DNA of 49,056 nt from Spirochaetota bacterium (GTDB lineage Bacteria; Spirochaetota; UBA4802; UBA5550). Positions within the stretch are counted from its first letter, which is position 1, and each line of letters opens with the position of its first letter. The notes below the pieces were generated by a model. It saw only the letters and a program-made list of their open reading frames with translations, had not been told where the DNA came from and searched no databases. Where the stretch lies: assembly GCA_016929135.1 (NCBI GenBank), contig JAFGJK010000118.1, positions 1 to 49,056 on the forward strand, read 5' to 3'. Shown here piece by piece: positions 8,227 through 15,514 of this stretch. The position numbers were made by a program, and so were the translations under genes.

Positions 8227-9567
8227 CTACAGGTAACGGTTCATGAAATCCCTGATAACGGTGCGGAGCAGCTCTCGGAACACCGTGTCCCGTTCCCTCG
8301 AGTAGATGTCGAAGAGCGGGACTGCGGTCTTCCGGTCGTTGATGCGCTTCAGCGAGTAGAGCGCCGCGGAGCGCACGTAGATGTCGTCGTCCCTCTCGGT
8401 CATCTCCAGGAGTCGGCCGATGCTCTCGGAGGTTTTGTACATGCCCAGTGAATTCGCCACCTCTGCCCGCACCTTGACCGAGCGGTCTCCGGCACCCTGC
8501 AGCAGCACGGTCACCGCGCGCTGTTCCCTCACCACTCCCAGCGCGAAGGCGGCCTTTATCCTGAGCGACTCGTTCCTGTCCGAATTGAGCACCCTCGCCA
8601 GGCCGCTGATGTTCCCGGAATTTCTGACCCGGATCAGGGACTCCATTATCATCTCCTTTACGTCGTCCTCCGTCTCCACCATGAGCCGCTGCGACAGCGG
8701 CATGGCGGCGTTGGGCATCCCGAGGCGCAGGAGGGTCTTCGCGGTCATCAGGCGGATGTCCCTGTTCGGCTCGTTCAGCGTCTTCAGCAGCACGTAGAGG
8801 GCGCCCCTGTCCTGAAAGTGCCCCAGCACGTCGATGGCGTTCACCTTCACCTCGTCGTTCCCATCCCCCAGGGCCATAGTGCGCACGATGGGCACCGACT
8901 CGGTGAGGTTGTTGGAGCGCAGGCAGTTCAGCGCGTAGATCCGCACCGACTTGTTGGCGTCCCTGGACATGCCGACGAGCAGTTCGTAGAACCTGCGGTC
9001 GTAGAGGAAATTCATCGCCTCTATAAAATAGATACGGTACACCGGGTTCGGGCTCGACGAGAGGGAGAGGATGTAGGGGTAGATCCTGTCGTCGGAATAG
9101 TTCTTCAGCACCCTGGCGGCACTCCGCCGCACGTCGCTGTAGGGACTCGAAAGCTCCTTCGCCAGGGGGACCACCAGCCTCCTGTCGTAAGCGGCCGAGA
9201 GATGCTCGATTATCTCGATCTTGGTGCGGGGGAGCTCCGCCTTTTCCAGGAGTTCTATCCAGAGCGTCAGCATCTCGCCGCCGCTGCGGGCCTTCAGCTG
9301 CCGCACCGCCTCGAGGCTCTCCTCCTCATCGTCGGAGACGACGTCTCTGGAGAGCTCCCTGATCCTGCTGGCCTCCTCCTGCCGGGCCCTTTCGGCAAGC
9401 CGCGCCCTCTCCGCCTGCAGCTCCTGCTCGCTCCCCTGCGCCAGGGCCGTTCCCGTCCGGCCGATACCAGTGATCAACGGGAGCTGGCAGAGAACGACGA
9501 GGAACAGCGCGGTAACTGTCCCGCGCAGGAGTCGCCCGTATCCCCGGTTGCACGATGCCATCATCAC
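8227..9567 (-). CDS. Exported HEAT-repeat protein
   Basis: The N-terminus has a signal peptide (basic start, then TVTALFLVVLCQLPL, cleavage near ALAQG). It is followed by a charged helical stretch (about 45-75) and then at least eight HEAT-like repeats through to the C-terminus. Examples are DVRRSAARVLKNYSDDRIYP, VKVNAIDVLGHFQDRGALYV and VKVRAEVANSLGMYKTSES. Helical-repeat proteins of this kind act as binding scaffolds; here it would work in the periplasm. The translation start is a GTG at 9567 (AAGGAG seven bases upstream), with ATGs at 9564 and 9561 as alternatives. The next gene downstream follows after seven bases and is probably in the same operon. Confidence 0.85.
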   Translation of the reverse strand: MMMASCNRGYGRLLRGTVTALFLVVLCQLPLITGIGRTGTALAQGSEQELQAERARLAERARQEEASRIRELSRDVVSDDEEESLEAVRQLKARSGGEMLTLWIELLEKAELPRTKIEIIEHLSAAYDRRLVVPLAKELSSPYSDVRRSAARVLKNYSDDRIYPYILSLSSSPNPVYRIYFIEAMNFLYDRRFYELLVGMSRDANKSVRIYALNCLRSNNLTESVPIVRTMALGDGNDEVKVNAIDVLGHFQDRGALYVLLKTLNEPNRDIRLMTAKTLLRLGMPNAAMPLSQRLMVETEDDVKEMIMESLIRVRNSGNISGLARVLNSDRNESLRIKAAFALGVVREQRAVTVLLQGAGDRSVKVRAEVANSLGMYKTSESIGRLLEMTERDDDIYVRSAALYSLKRINDRKTAVPLFDIYSRERDTVFRELLRTVIRDFMNRYL

Positions 9568-9703
9568 TGATCAGCTCCTTCCGTCAACACCCCGCGGCTC
9601 CCCCCTGCGCGATGCGCAGCGGCACGCCGATACGGGATTTCATCTGTTATCAAAGGCATTCGCCGGCCCTGCAAACCCTTTCGCCCGCAACGGGCACTGC
9701 GGA

Positions 9704-9727
9704 GGATACGGCCTGCCGGCCGCATCC
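9704..9727 (-). terminator. Strong hairpin just after the TetR gene
   Basis: A ten-base-pair stem (GGATGCGGCC / GGCCGTATCC on the minus strand, one G-U pair) with a four-base loop begins five bases after the TetR stop. There is no uridine tract, so it may be a transcript-end stabiliser or a weak terminator rather than a classical intrinsic one. Confidence 0.4.
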
Positions 9728-9732
9728 GGACA

Positions 9733-10347
9733 TTAGAAATTCGCCATAATGCCCCTGAGGTAATTGTCGGTGATGGATTCGACCACGGTCTTGTCGAGAA
9801 TGTTAAGATTCTTCTTTTCGTACTCGTAGACGAGCATCATCACGCCCCCCACGATCATCGAGGACGTGATCTCCGGGTCGATATTCTGCTTGTAGATACC
9901 CCTGGTCTTTATCTCCTTTACTTCCCGCCCGATGATCTTGGCGATCTTGAGAAGCGACTCGTTCACCTTGTCTATCACCTCGCTATCGATCCCGACGATC
10001 TCCTTGTAGACCAGCTTGATCACGATCGGCTCATTCACCAGTACGGAGATGCAGCCGGAGATGCGCTTGCTGATGAACACGAGCACCTGCTCGCCGTCAG
10101 GGTTCGTCTTGAAGAACTCCTGAAGATCATCAAAATCGAAAATATCCTCTATCCTTTCTATGACGGAATAGAGAATCGCGTAGAGTATCTCCTTTTTATT
10201 ACTGAAGTACTGATAGACGGTCCCCCTGGCGATATTGAGCTTCTCGCACACCTGGCCGATGTGCGTGCTCTGGAAGCCCTTTTCTATGAACATGTCTTTT
10301 GCAGTGTTGACGATCTGGTGTTTTCTCCTCTCCCCTTTCGGTGGCAT
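9733..10347 (-). CDS. TetR/AcrR family transcriptional regulator
   Basis: The first 60 residues are a canonical TetR DNA-binding domain: a basic start (MPPKGERRKHQIVNTAKDMF), then IGQVCEKLNIARGTVYQYF as the helix-turn-helix with the typical GT-Y-YF recognition helix, then NKKEILYAIL. The remaining 140 residues are the helical ligand-binding and dimerisation domain; the ligand cannot be read from sequence. The 204-residue length is normal. A tiny gene lies 27 bases upstream on the same strand and may share its transcript. No efflux or catabolic gene sits next to it, so the regulated genes are unclear. The AT-rich region upstream (10492-10833) is a plausible place for an autoregulatory operator. 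Confidence 0.92.
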   Translation of the reverse strand: MPPKGERRKHQIVNTAKDMFIEKGFQSTHIGQVCEKLNIARGTVYQYFSNKKEILYAILYSVIERIEDIFDFDDLQEFFKTNPDGEQVLVFISKRISGCISVLVNEPIVIKLVYKEIVGIDSEVIDKVNESLLKIAKIIGREVKEIKTRGIYKQNIDPEITSSMIVGGVMMLVYEYEKKNLNILDKTVVESITDNYLRGIMANF

Positions 10348-10374
10348 TTGGATACCTCATACAGGAAGTCTTAC

Positions 10375-10491
10375 TTATTTAATATCGCCAGATAGCTTCT
10401 TCAGGATCATGATCTCTTCCCTGATGGGGACCAGCGCATCGCGCAGCTCCCGCATCATCCTGTCCGCCCTCTCCTGGAGATCCTTGCTCAT
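10375..10491 (-). CDS. Small coiled-coil protein, 38 residues
   Basis: This short frame starts with ATG at 10491, seven bases after a clear AAGGA. It encodes MSKDLQERADRMMRELRDAL followed by PIREEIMILKKLSGDIK and a stop. The sequence is one long amphipathic, highly charged helix with a single proline break, which suggests a partner-binding peptide. A GTG eight codons earlier could extend it. It precedes the TetR gene by 27 bases on the same strand. Its ribosome site and protein-like composition argue that it is real, but with 38 codons this is not certain. Confidence 0.5.
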   Translation of the reverse strand: MSKDLQERADRMMRELRDALVPIREEIMILKKLSGDIK

Positions 10492-10833
10492 GCTGTTATC
10501 CTTCTGGTGTTCCACGGGTACGCTCTCATCTCATTATCGATCAAAACACTGACCTTCTTGAATGCCTGAGCGCACAAGTAGCAACTTTCACAAGAATAAA
10601 CAGAATAAAATAAATATACAATTTTACATAAAAAAACTGACCTTATTTTGTAATGAAATACATCTCGCTCCGCTCAGGTCAACAATTTTTCATCTATATG
10701 CAGTTTTTTTTGTATTCACCGGAGAGAATGGGGGGACGGGAGTATATGGATAAAGCCCTCACTGCGCTCCTGCAGGATGAGGGCTCTGATTGTCAAAGGA
10801 ATTCTATTCTGATCCTGAACGTGTCATTGCACC
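10492..10833 (-). other. AT-rich intergenic region upstream of the TetR unit
   Basis: About 340 bases with no convincing gene. The stretch 10580-10720 is strikingly AT-rich for this genome. It contains two copies of ACTGACCTT (around 10548 and 10636) that might be regulator half-sites, and a weak minus-strand TTGACC (10677-10682) with TATTTC 16 bases later. Short plus-strand frames here lack ribosome sites. Confidence 0.45.
10754..10785 (-). terminator. Hairpin downstream of the 86-residue gene
   Basis: AGCCCTCA (10754-10761) and TGAGGGCT (10778-10785) form a perfect eight-base-pair stem. On the minus strand it is followed by TTTAT. It lies about 50 bases after the stop of the gene at 10834-11097 and is a reasonable short intrinsic terminator. 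Confidence 0.5.
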
Positions 10834-11097
10834 CTATGCAACGGTGTTTACTCTTGTCCCCACGGTCTCATCACCCGATTCCACCTGAATCTGGGAGCCG
10901 ATGAGCATATACAGGAACTTCTGCACGTCCTTCAGGTCCATCAGCACCTTATCATGGATCTCTTGCACGATTCTGGCCTGGTTTGTCCCTCCGGCGGACT
11001 CTCTACCCGCGGCTTCTACTGCCTCACGGAACGCATAAATCTCGGGATTCGCGGGCTGCGCGGGATAAGTGGTAGTTCCCGTGATTCTGACTTCCAT
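10834..11097 (-). CDS. Hypothetical protein, 86 residues
   Basis: The ATG at 11097 was chosen because it follows a perfect AAGGAGG at eight bases; a longer frame to 11133 would swallow the ribosome site. The protein starts MEVRITGTTTYPAQPANPEI and then becomes helical (YAFREAVEAAGRE and IHDKVLMDLKDVQKFLYMLI). It ends in a polar tail (VGTRVNTVA). There is no signal peptide and no recognised domain. Strong ribosome binding, an upstream TATAAT and its own terminator suggest an independently and well-expressed monocistronic gene. It may be lineage-specific. Confidence 0.75.
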   Translation of the reverse strand: MEVRITGTTTYPAQPANPEIYAFREAVEAAGRESAGGTNQARIVQEIHDKVLMDLKDVQKFLYMLIGSQIQVESGDETVGTRVNTVA

Positions 11098-11244
11098 TTC
11101 ATTCACCTCCTTCCTTGGATTAGAACTACTCATTATATCGTCAGAACGAAAAAAAATAATAATAATAAAAAAATTTATTAATATTATTGAAAAAATAATT
11201 GTGCGGCCTGATTAATCATTGTCAAATACGCTACTGGCACAATA
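11098..11244 (-). promoter_or_regulatory. AT-tract promoter region of the 86-residue gene
   Basis: On the minus strand a perfect TATAAT (11132-11137) lies about 35 bases before the gene start. It is preceded by about 60 bases of nearly pure A/T (11150-11210), which could act as an UP element; the -35 is poor (ATTATT). A second minus-strand TTGACA (11220-11225) lies further upstream. Confidence 0.45.
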
Positions 11245-11273
11245 TTGACATTTCAATCAAATTTGTTGATATT
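11245..11273 (+). promoter_or_regulatory. Predicted promoter of the acyltransferase gene
   Basis: TTGACA (11245-11250), a 17-base spacer, then GATATT (11268-11273). The -35 is embedded in the 15-base sequence TATTGACATTTCAAT (11243-11257), with ATTGA/TCAAT dyad symmetry. The same 15 bases recur at 34136-34150. Confidence 0.6.
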
Positions 11274-11347
11274 TTTTCAAATTCTCCGGGACCGGTAACG
11301 TACCGGAATCCTGCACTGACCGCATACTGCAGGAAGGTAAAGGAATC

Positions 11348-12121
11348 ATGAAGGCGAACGGGGGAGCGGGTATGCCCAGGCAACTGCGCGATAACAAGAT
11401 CCTCTTCTATCTGTACCAGGCGTACAAACTGCTTGTGTATTTCCCTCTGGTGGGCATCGGCTGGACCGTCCTGTTCGTCTACTTCCTGATCCTGATGGCC
11501 CTGGGGGCCCGCAGGGCCGCGCTGAAGGTGCCGATCCTCTGGGCCCGGTACAGCAGCCTTATCACCCCCATGACAGTGACGGTGGCGGGGAACGAAAACA
11601 TCGATCCGGCGCAGTCCTACGTACTGGTGGCCAACCACCAGAGCCAGTACGACATCTTCGTGATCTACGGGTGGCTCCCGGTGGACTTCAAGTGGGTGAT
11701 GAAGGCGGAGCTCGGCAAGGTCCCCATCATCGGCGCCTCCTGCCGCCGCCTGGGCCACGTCTTCATAGACCGCTCGGACCACCAGAAGGCGGTGAAATCC
11801 ATCAACGAGGCCAAGGAGCGGATTCGGAACGGCACCTCCATCATGTTCTTCCCCGAGGGGCACCGGAGCGCGGGCCGGGAGATGCTCCCCTTCAAGAAGG
11901 GGGCCTTCAAGTTCGCCCTGGACATAGGGCTTCCGCTCCTCCCGATCACGATCCTGGGCACCAGAAACATCCTCCCCACCAACAGCACCGCCCTCTTCCC
12001 GGGCAGGGCGCGGCTGGTGATCCACAAGCCGATTCCCATCGAGGGCTACCACGAGGGGAACATCGAAGAGCTGATGGCCCTGACCAGGGGCGTGATCGGC
12101 CGCACACTGGACCAGAACTGA
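11348..12121 (+). CDS. 1-acyl-sn-glycerol-3-phosphate acyltransferase (PlsC family)
   Basis: The 257-residue protein has a hydrophobic N-terminal region (about 27-53) and the PlsC acyltransferase motifs in order. NHQSQYD (residues 96-102) is the catalytic His/Asp box. VFIDRSD follows, then FFPEGHRS (usually FPEGTRS; the Thr is His here), and later an LPITILGTRN motif. The family transfers an acyl chain to lysophosphatidic acid at the inner membrane to make phosphatidic acid. A predicted promoter at 11245-11273 and AAAGGA before ATG 11348 define the start. It is followed after three bases by the tldD gene, so the three genes to 14805 may be one transcript. Confidence 0.9.
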   Translation: MKANGGAGMPRQLRDNKILFYLYQAYKLLVYFPLVGIGWTVLFVYFLILMALGARRAALKVPILWARYSSLITPMTVTVAGNENIDPAQSYVLVANHQSQYDIFVIYGWLPVDFKWVMKAELGKVPIIGASCRRLGHVFIDRSDHQKAVKSINEAKERIRNGTSIMFFPEGHRSAGREMLPFKKGAFKFALDIGLPLLPITILGTRNILPTNSTALFPGRARLVIHKPIPIEGYHEGNIEELMALTRGVIGRTLDQN

Positions 12122-12124
12122 CCC

Positions 12125-13513
12125 ATGGCGGGGGAATTCGGGGAGATCACCAGGCTCGCCTCGTCGCTGCTGGAAACGCTGCCGTGCCAGTACGCCGAGA
12201 TACGGATATCCAAGGGCCTTTCCACCGCGATCTCACTCTCCAGCGACGAGATCGAGGCGATGACCTCGGGCGAGAGCGCCGGCGGCTCGGTGCGGGTGCT
12301 CAGCGGCGGCGCCTGGGGCTTCGTATCCTTCAACGATATGGACGCCATGGAGCGGTGCGCCGGGAGGGCCTGCGAGCTGGCGCGTGCGGTGACCGCCAGG
12401 GAGAAATCCTCGATCAGGAGCGCCCCCGCGGCGACCGGCAGCTTCACCACGCCGGCGGTGCGTGACCACCGCGAGGTGCCGCTGGAGGAGAAGCTGCTGC
12501 TGATCAGGGGCTACAACGACATCCTGCGCTCCTCGCCCCGGGTACAGAGCACCAGGGCGATCTACCGCGACCTGACCTCCCGCCACGCCTTCCTGAACAG
12601 CGAGGGGACGAACCTGGAGTACCGGAAATCCTTCGCCGGCGTATCCCTGGCCTCCATCGCCCGCGATGGTGCGGTGATCCAGCCATTCCACGAATCGGTG
12701 GCCGGCTACGGTGGCTTTGAGATCGTCCAGGGGAGGGAGGCCCTGGCGGAATCGGTGGTGAGGACGGCGGTGGACCTCCTGGGCGCCGCGGCGCCCGAGG
12801 GGGGGAGATACCGGCTCATGGCGGACCAGAAGCTCGCCGGGGTGTTCATCCACGAGGCCTTCGGACATCTCTCCGAGGCCGACTTCGTCCACGAGAATCC
12901 CCGGATGCGGGAGGTCATGGTCCTGGGGAGGGAATTCGGCCCCCCGGAGCTGCAGGTGATAGACAGCGGCGCCCTGCCGGAACTGGCCGGCTACATCCCC
13001 TTCGACGACGAGGGGACCCCGCCCGGGGAGACGCGCCTCATCAGCCGGGGCGTGCTCTCGGGGAGGCTCCATTCCCGCGAGACCGCGGCGGCAATGGACG
13101 AGGCGGTCACGGGCAACGCCAGGGCGATCAGCGTCTTCACCCAGCCCATCGTCCGCATGACCAACACCTACATCGACAACGGCCCTTGGAGCCGCGAGGA
13201 GCTCTTCGCGGAGATGGAGGACGGCATCTACGCCATCGACGTGATCGGCGGCCAGACCAACCTAGAGATGTTCACCTTCACCTGCGGCTACGGGTACGAG
13301 ATAAAGAAGGGGAAGATCGGGCGGATGTTCAAGGACATAGTCCTCTCCGGGAACGTCTTCTCGACCCTGAAGAACATCGCCGGCATCGGGAACGACCGGA
13401 GGATGTTCGGCGGCCTGGGGGGCTGCGGCAAGGGGGGGCAGAGCCCCCTCCCGGTCTCCTTCGGCGGGCCGCACATTCTCATCAACGACGTGCTCGTGGG
13501 AGGGCCCCAGTGA
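12125..13513 (+). CDS. tldD: TldD-type metalloprotease
   Basis: The 462-residue protein matches TldD along its length: an N-terminal domain with EAMTSGESAGGSVRVLSGGA, the zinc motif HEAFGH (HExxxH, His243 and His247), and the third ligand Cys near residue 387 in FTFTCGYGYEIKKG. The conserved C-terminal segments around GNVFSTLKNIAGIGND and GGCGKGGQ are also present. TldD, with its non-catalytic partner TldE/PmbA, degrades unfolded peptides and matures some ribosomal peptides. The next gene encodes that partner and overlaps the stop codon (GTGA). The gene begins three bases after the acyltransferase gene, with no strong ribosome site of its own. No precursor peptide gene is evident nearby. Confidence 0.93.
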   Translation: MAGEFGEITRLASSLLETLPCQYAEIRISKGLSTAISLSSDEIEAMTSGESAGGSVRVLSGGAWGFVSFNDMDAMERCAGRACELARAVTAREKSSIRSAPAATGSFTTPAVRDHREVPLEEKLLLIRGYNDILRSSPRVQSTRAIYRDLTSRHAFLNSEGTNLEYRKSFAGVSLASIARDGAVIQPFHESVAGYGGFEIVQGREALAESVVRTAVDLLGAAAPEGGRYRLMADQKLAGVFIHEAFGHLSEADFVHENPRMREVMVLGREFGPPELQVIDSGALPELAGYIPFDDEGTPPGETRLISRGVLSGRLHSRETAAAMDEAVTGNARAISVFTQPIVRMTNTYIDNGPWSREELFAEMEDGIYAIDVIGGQTNLEMFTFTCGYGYEIKKGKIGRMFKDIVLSGNVFSTLKNIAGIGNDRRMFGGLGGCGKGGQSPLPVSFGGPHILINDVLVGGPQ

Positions 13514-14805
13514 TCGACGACGCCCTCATCCGGTGGCTGCAGGGGACGACACGCTGGTTCGACATCATCGAGGTGAGCGGGGAGAGCGATCCCGTCTCCT
13601 TCAAGAACAACAGGGTCCACTCCCTCCAGTTCAAGCAGAACCTGGGATACGGCGTCCGGGTGAACATTCAGGGGACCACCGGCTTCTCCCACACCAACGA
13701 CCCCTCCGGCCTGAAGCTGGCGGCAGAGCGGGCGGTCGCCATGGCCGCCTTCGGCGAAAGGGAGGATTTCGAGCTGCCCCCTGACGGGGAGGTCGCCGGC
13801 GATCCCTACGACCCGGCCATCGGGGAATACGACGTCCGCCGGGAGATGGAGAAGGGGGAGGAGGTCATTGCGGCGCTGCGGCGGGAGTTCCCCGCAGTCA
13901 CCCTGGACCTGGGTATGAGCAGGACGGTGTCGACCGTGCGCCTGGTGAACTCGCGCGGCTTCGACCGGAGCTACCGGAGCTCCCAGTACTCCGCCGGCAT
14001 CTCGCTCACCCACGTGTTCCCGGACGGCTCCAAGGTGGACATCTGGGAGGGATTCTCGTCGCAGCGGCCGGAGCCGCTGGAGGAGCCCGCGGCCAGGCTC
14101 CGGGAGAAGCTGGCGCATTCCCTGCGCACCGCCTCCTGCAGCCACGGCAGGATTCCCGTCCTCTTCACCCCCAGGTCCTTCGCCAGACTCATCGGCATAC
14201 TCCTCTCGGGGCTGAACGGGAAGTCGGTGTACAAAGGGATATCACCCTTCACCGAAAAGCTCGGCGCGAGGCTCTTCAGCCCCTCGCTCACCATCGAGGA
14301 CGATCCCACCCTTCCCGGATCCCCCTACAGCTTCCCCTTCGACGACGAAGGGGTCCCGGCGGCGAGGAAATACCTCGTCCGGGAGGGGACCATCGCCACC
14401 TTCATCACCGACCTGAAGTACGCGTCCCTGCTGAAGACGGACCCCACCGGCAACGCCTCCAGGGGCTATTCCACCCTCCCGGCCCCATCCTACAGCAGCG
14501 TGCTCATACGTGAGGGTACGACGCCCATGGCCGGGATGCTGCGGGGGATGAAGAAGGGGATACTGGTGGACCAGCTCATCGGGCTTGGCCAGTCGAACAC
14601 CCTCACCGGGGACTTCTCCGGCATGCTGGACCTGGCATTCCTCGTGGAGAACGGGGAGATCGCGGGGCGGATCAAGGACAGCATGATCACGGACAACATC
14701 TTCTCCCTCCTGGCCGGCGAGTTCGCGCTCTCCCGCGAACGCCTGCAGTCCGGCTCGATGCTGGCCCCCTGGGCGCTCTTCCCGTCGGTGAACTACTCCT
14801 GCTGA
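13510..14805 (+). CDS. TldE/PmbA-type subunit
   Basis: The start is the GTG at 13510, which overlaps the tldD stop and follows GGAGG; the open frame continues upstream but only as the shadow of tldD. The 431-residue chain has the TldD/PmbA fold: an N-terminal SFKNNRVHSLQFKQNLGYGV segment, a middle PVLFTPRSFARLIGIL region and a late GRGF-like SFPFDDEGVPA element. It lacks the HExxxH zinc motif, as expected of the non-catalytic TldE/PmbA partner that forms the heterodimer with TldD. The C-terminal part (GDFSGMLDLAFLVENGEIAG) matches the family end. The pairing and spacing strongly support a TldDE complex. Confidence 0.9.
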   Translation: MIDDALIRWLQGTTRWFDIIEVSGESDPVSFKNNRVHSLQFKQNLGYGVRVNIQGTTGFSHTNDPSGLKLAAERAVAMAAFGEREDFELPPDGEVAGDPYDPAIGEYDVRREMEKGEEVIAALRREFPAVTLDLGMSRTVSTVRLVNSRGFDRSYRSSQYSAGISLTHVFPDGSKVDIWEGFSSQRPEPLEEPAARLREKLAHSLRTASCSHGRIPVLFTPRSFARLIGILLSGLNGKSVYKGISPFTEKLGARLFSPSLTIEDDPTLPGSPYSFPFDDEGVPAARKYLVREGTIATFITDLKYASLLKTDPTGNASRGYSTLPAPSYSSVLIREGTTPMAGMLRGMKKGILVDQLIGLGQSNTLTGDFSGMLDLAFLVENGEIAGRIKDSMITDNIFSLLAGEFALSRERLQSGSMLAPWALFPSVNYSC

Positions 14806-14824
14806 GACGCCCAGGGCCCGTCCA

Positions 14825-15385
14825 TCAATGATCGTCGTGCCTGCGGGAGCCCTTTCTGATAAAAAAAGCCACGGGAACGGCGAGCAGGTAGGCCAGCCGG
14901 TATTTCAGATCCATTCTGCCCTGTATCATGCCGTGTCTGGCCGCATAGACGGTATTTGAACAGAGATTTCCAAAATAGACCGCCTGAAACATGAAATCGA
15001 TATGCCGGGTCTTCTCATCGCCGTAATAATCGACAATACGCTGTCTGGCCTCCGGCGAGAACCCGCCGCCGAAATCCGCACGGTGCTGCACATAGAGCAG
15101 GGCGGGAGCCTCCCCCTCCGGCACGTTCTGCAGGTCCCCCTCGAGGAGATTCGCAATCTCCTCCTCGCTCATGCCCTTTTCAAGCGATGTTTTTGTATGG
15201 AGCCACGAGCAGTAGGCGCAGCGGGTCACTCCGGTCACCGCGAGAGCGATCCTCTCGGAAAATTCCGGGTATATCGTTTTTTTGAATGCGGCGATGCCCG
15301 TAATGGGAATCCGCCGCAGCAGAGAGAAAAACCTCCGGAAGAACTCCATGGGACTCCTTAAGGTCTGTAAACGATCACCGTTCAT
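14825..15385 (-). CDS. AhpD/carboxymuconolactone decarboxylase-like protein
   Basis: The ATG at 15385 follows GGGAGGATACT. The 186-residue protein contains the AhpD-type redox motif TRCAYCSWLHTK (CxxC followed by a conserved His), placed in helical surroundings (SERIALAVTGV before it, KGMSEEEIANLLEG after it). AhpD-like proteins are disulfide reductants or peroxidase partners; the exact substrate here is unknown. The chain is longer than minimal AhpD and ends in a hydrophobic, then basic tail (YRLAYLLAVPVAFFIRKGSR) that may touch the membrane. It is convergent with the tldE gene and has no peroxiredoxin gene beside it. Confidence 0.8.
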   Translation of the reverse strand: MNGDRLQTLRSPMEFFRRFFSLLRRIPITGIAAFKKTIYPEFSERIALAVTGVTRCAYCSWLHTKTSLEKGMSEEEIANLLEGDLQNVPEGEAPALLYVQHRADFGGGFSPEARQRIVDYYGDEKTRHIDFMFQAVYFGNLCSNTVYAARHGMIQGRMDLKYRLAYLLAVPVAFFIRKGSRRHDDH

Positions 15386-15514
15386 AGTATCCTCCCGATA
15401 GAGCGGCATTCATAGAAAGCGGCATTCTCCCCTGTGCCGGGACCCATGGCAGCCACCGGCGGCCTGCACGATAATGCCCCCCGACGGTACGCATGCGCCG
15501 GCACGGCACTCCTC

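Noticed and set aside
10562..10753. 63-codon frame in the AT-rich spacer
   Set aside because: Its composition is just that of AT-rich DNA, with no ribosome site.
13186..13509. Long upstream extension of the tldE frame
   Set aside because: It reads through tldD in another frame. GTG 13510 with GGAGG and the PmbA-type N-terminus is the real start.
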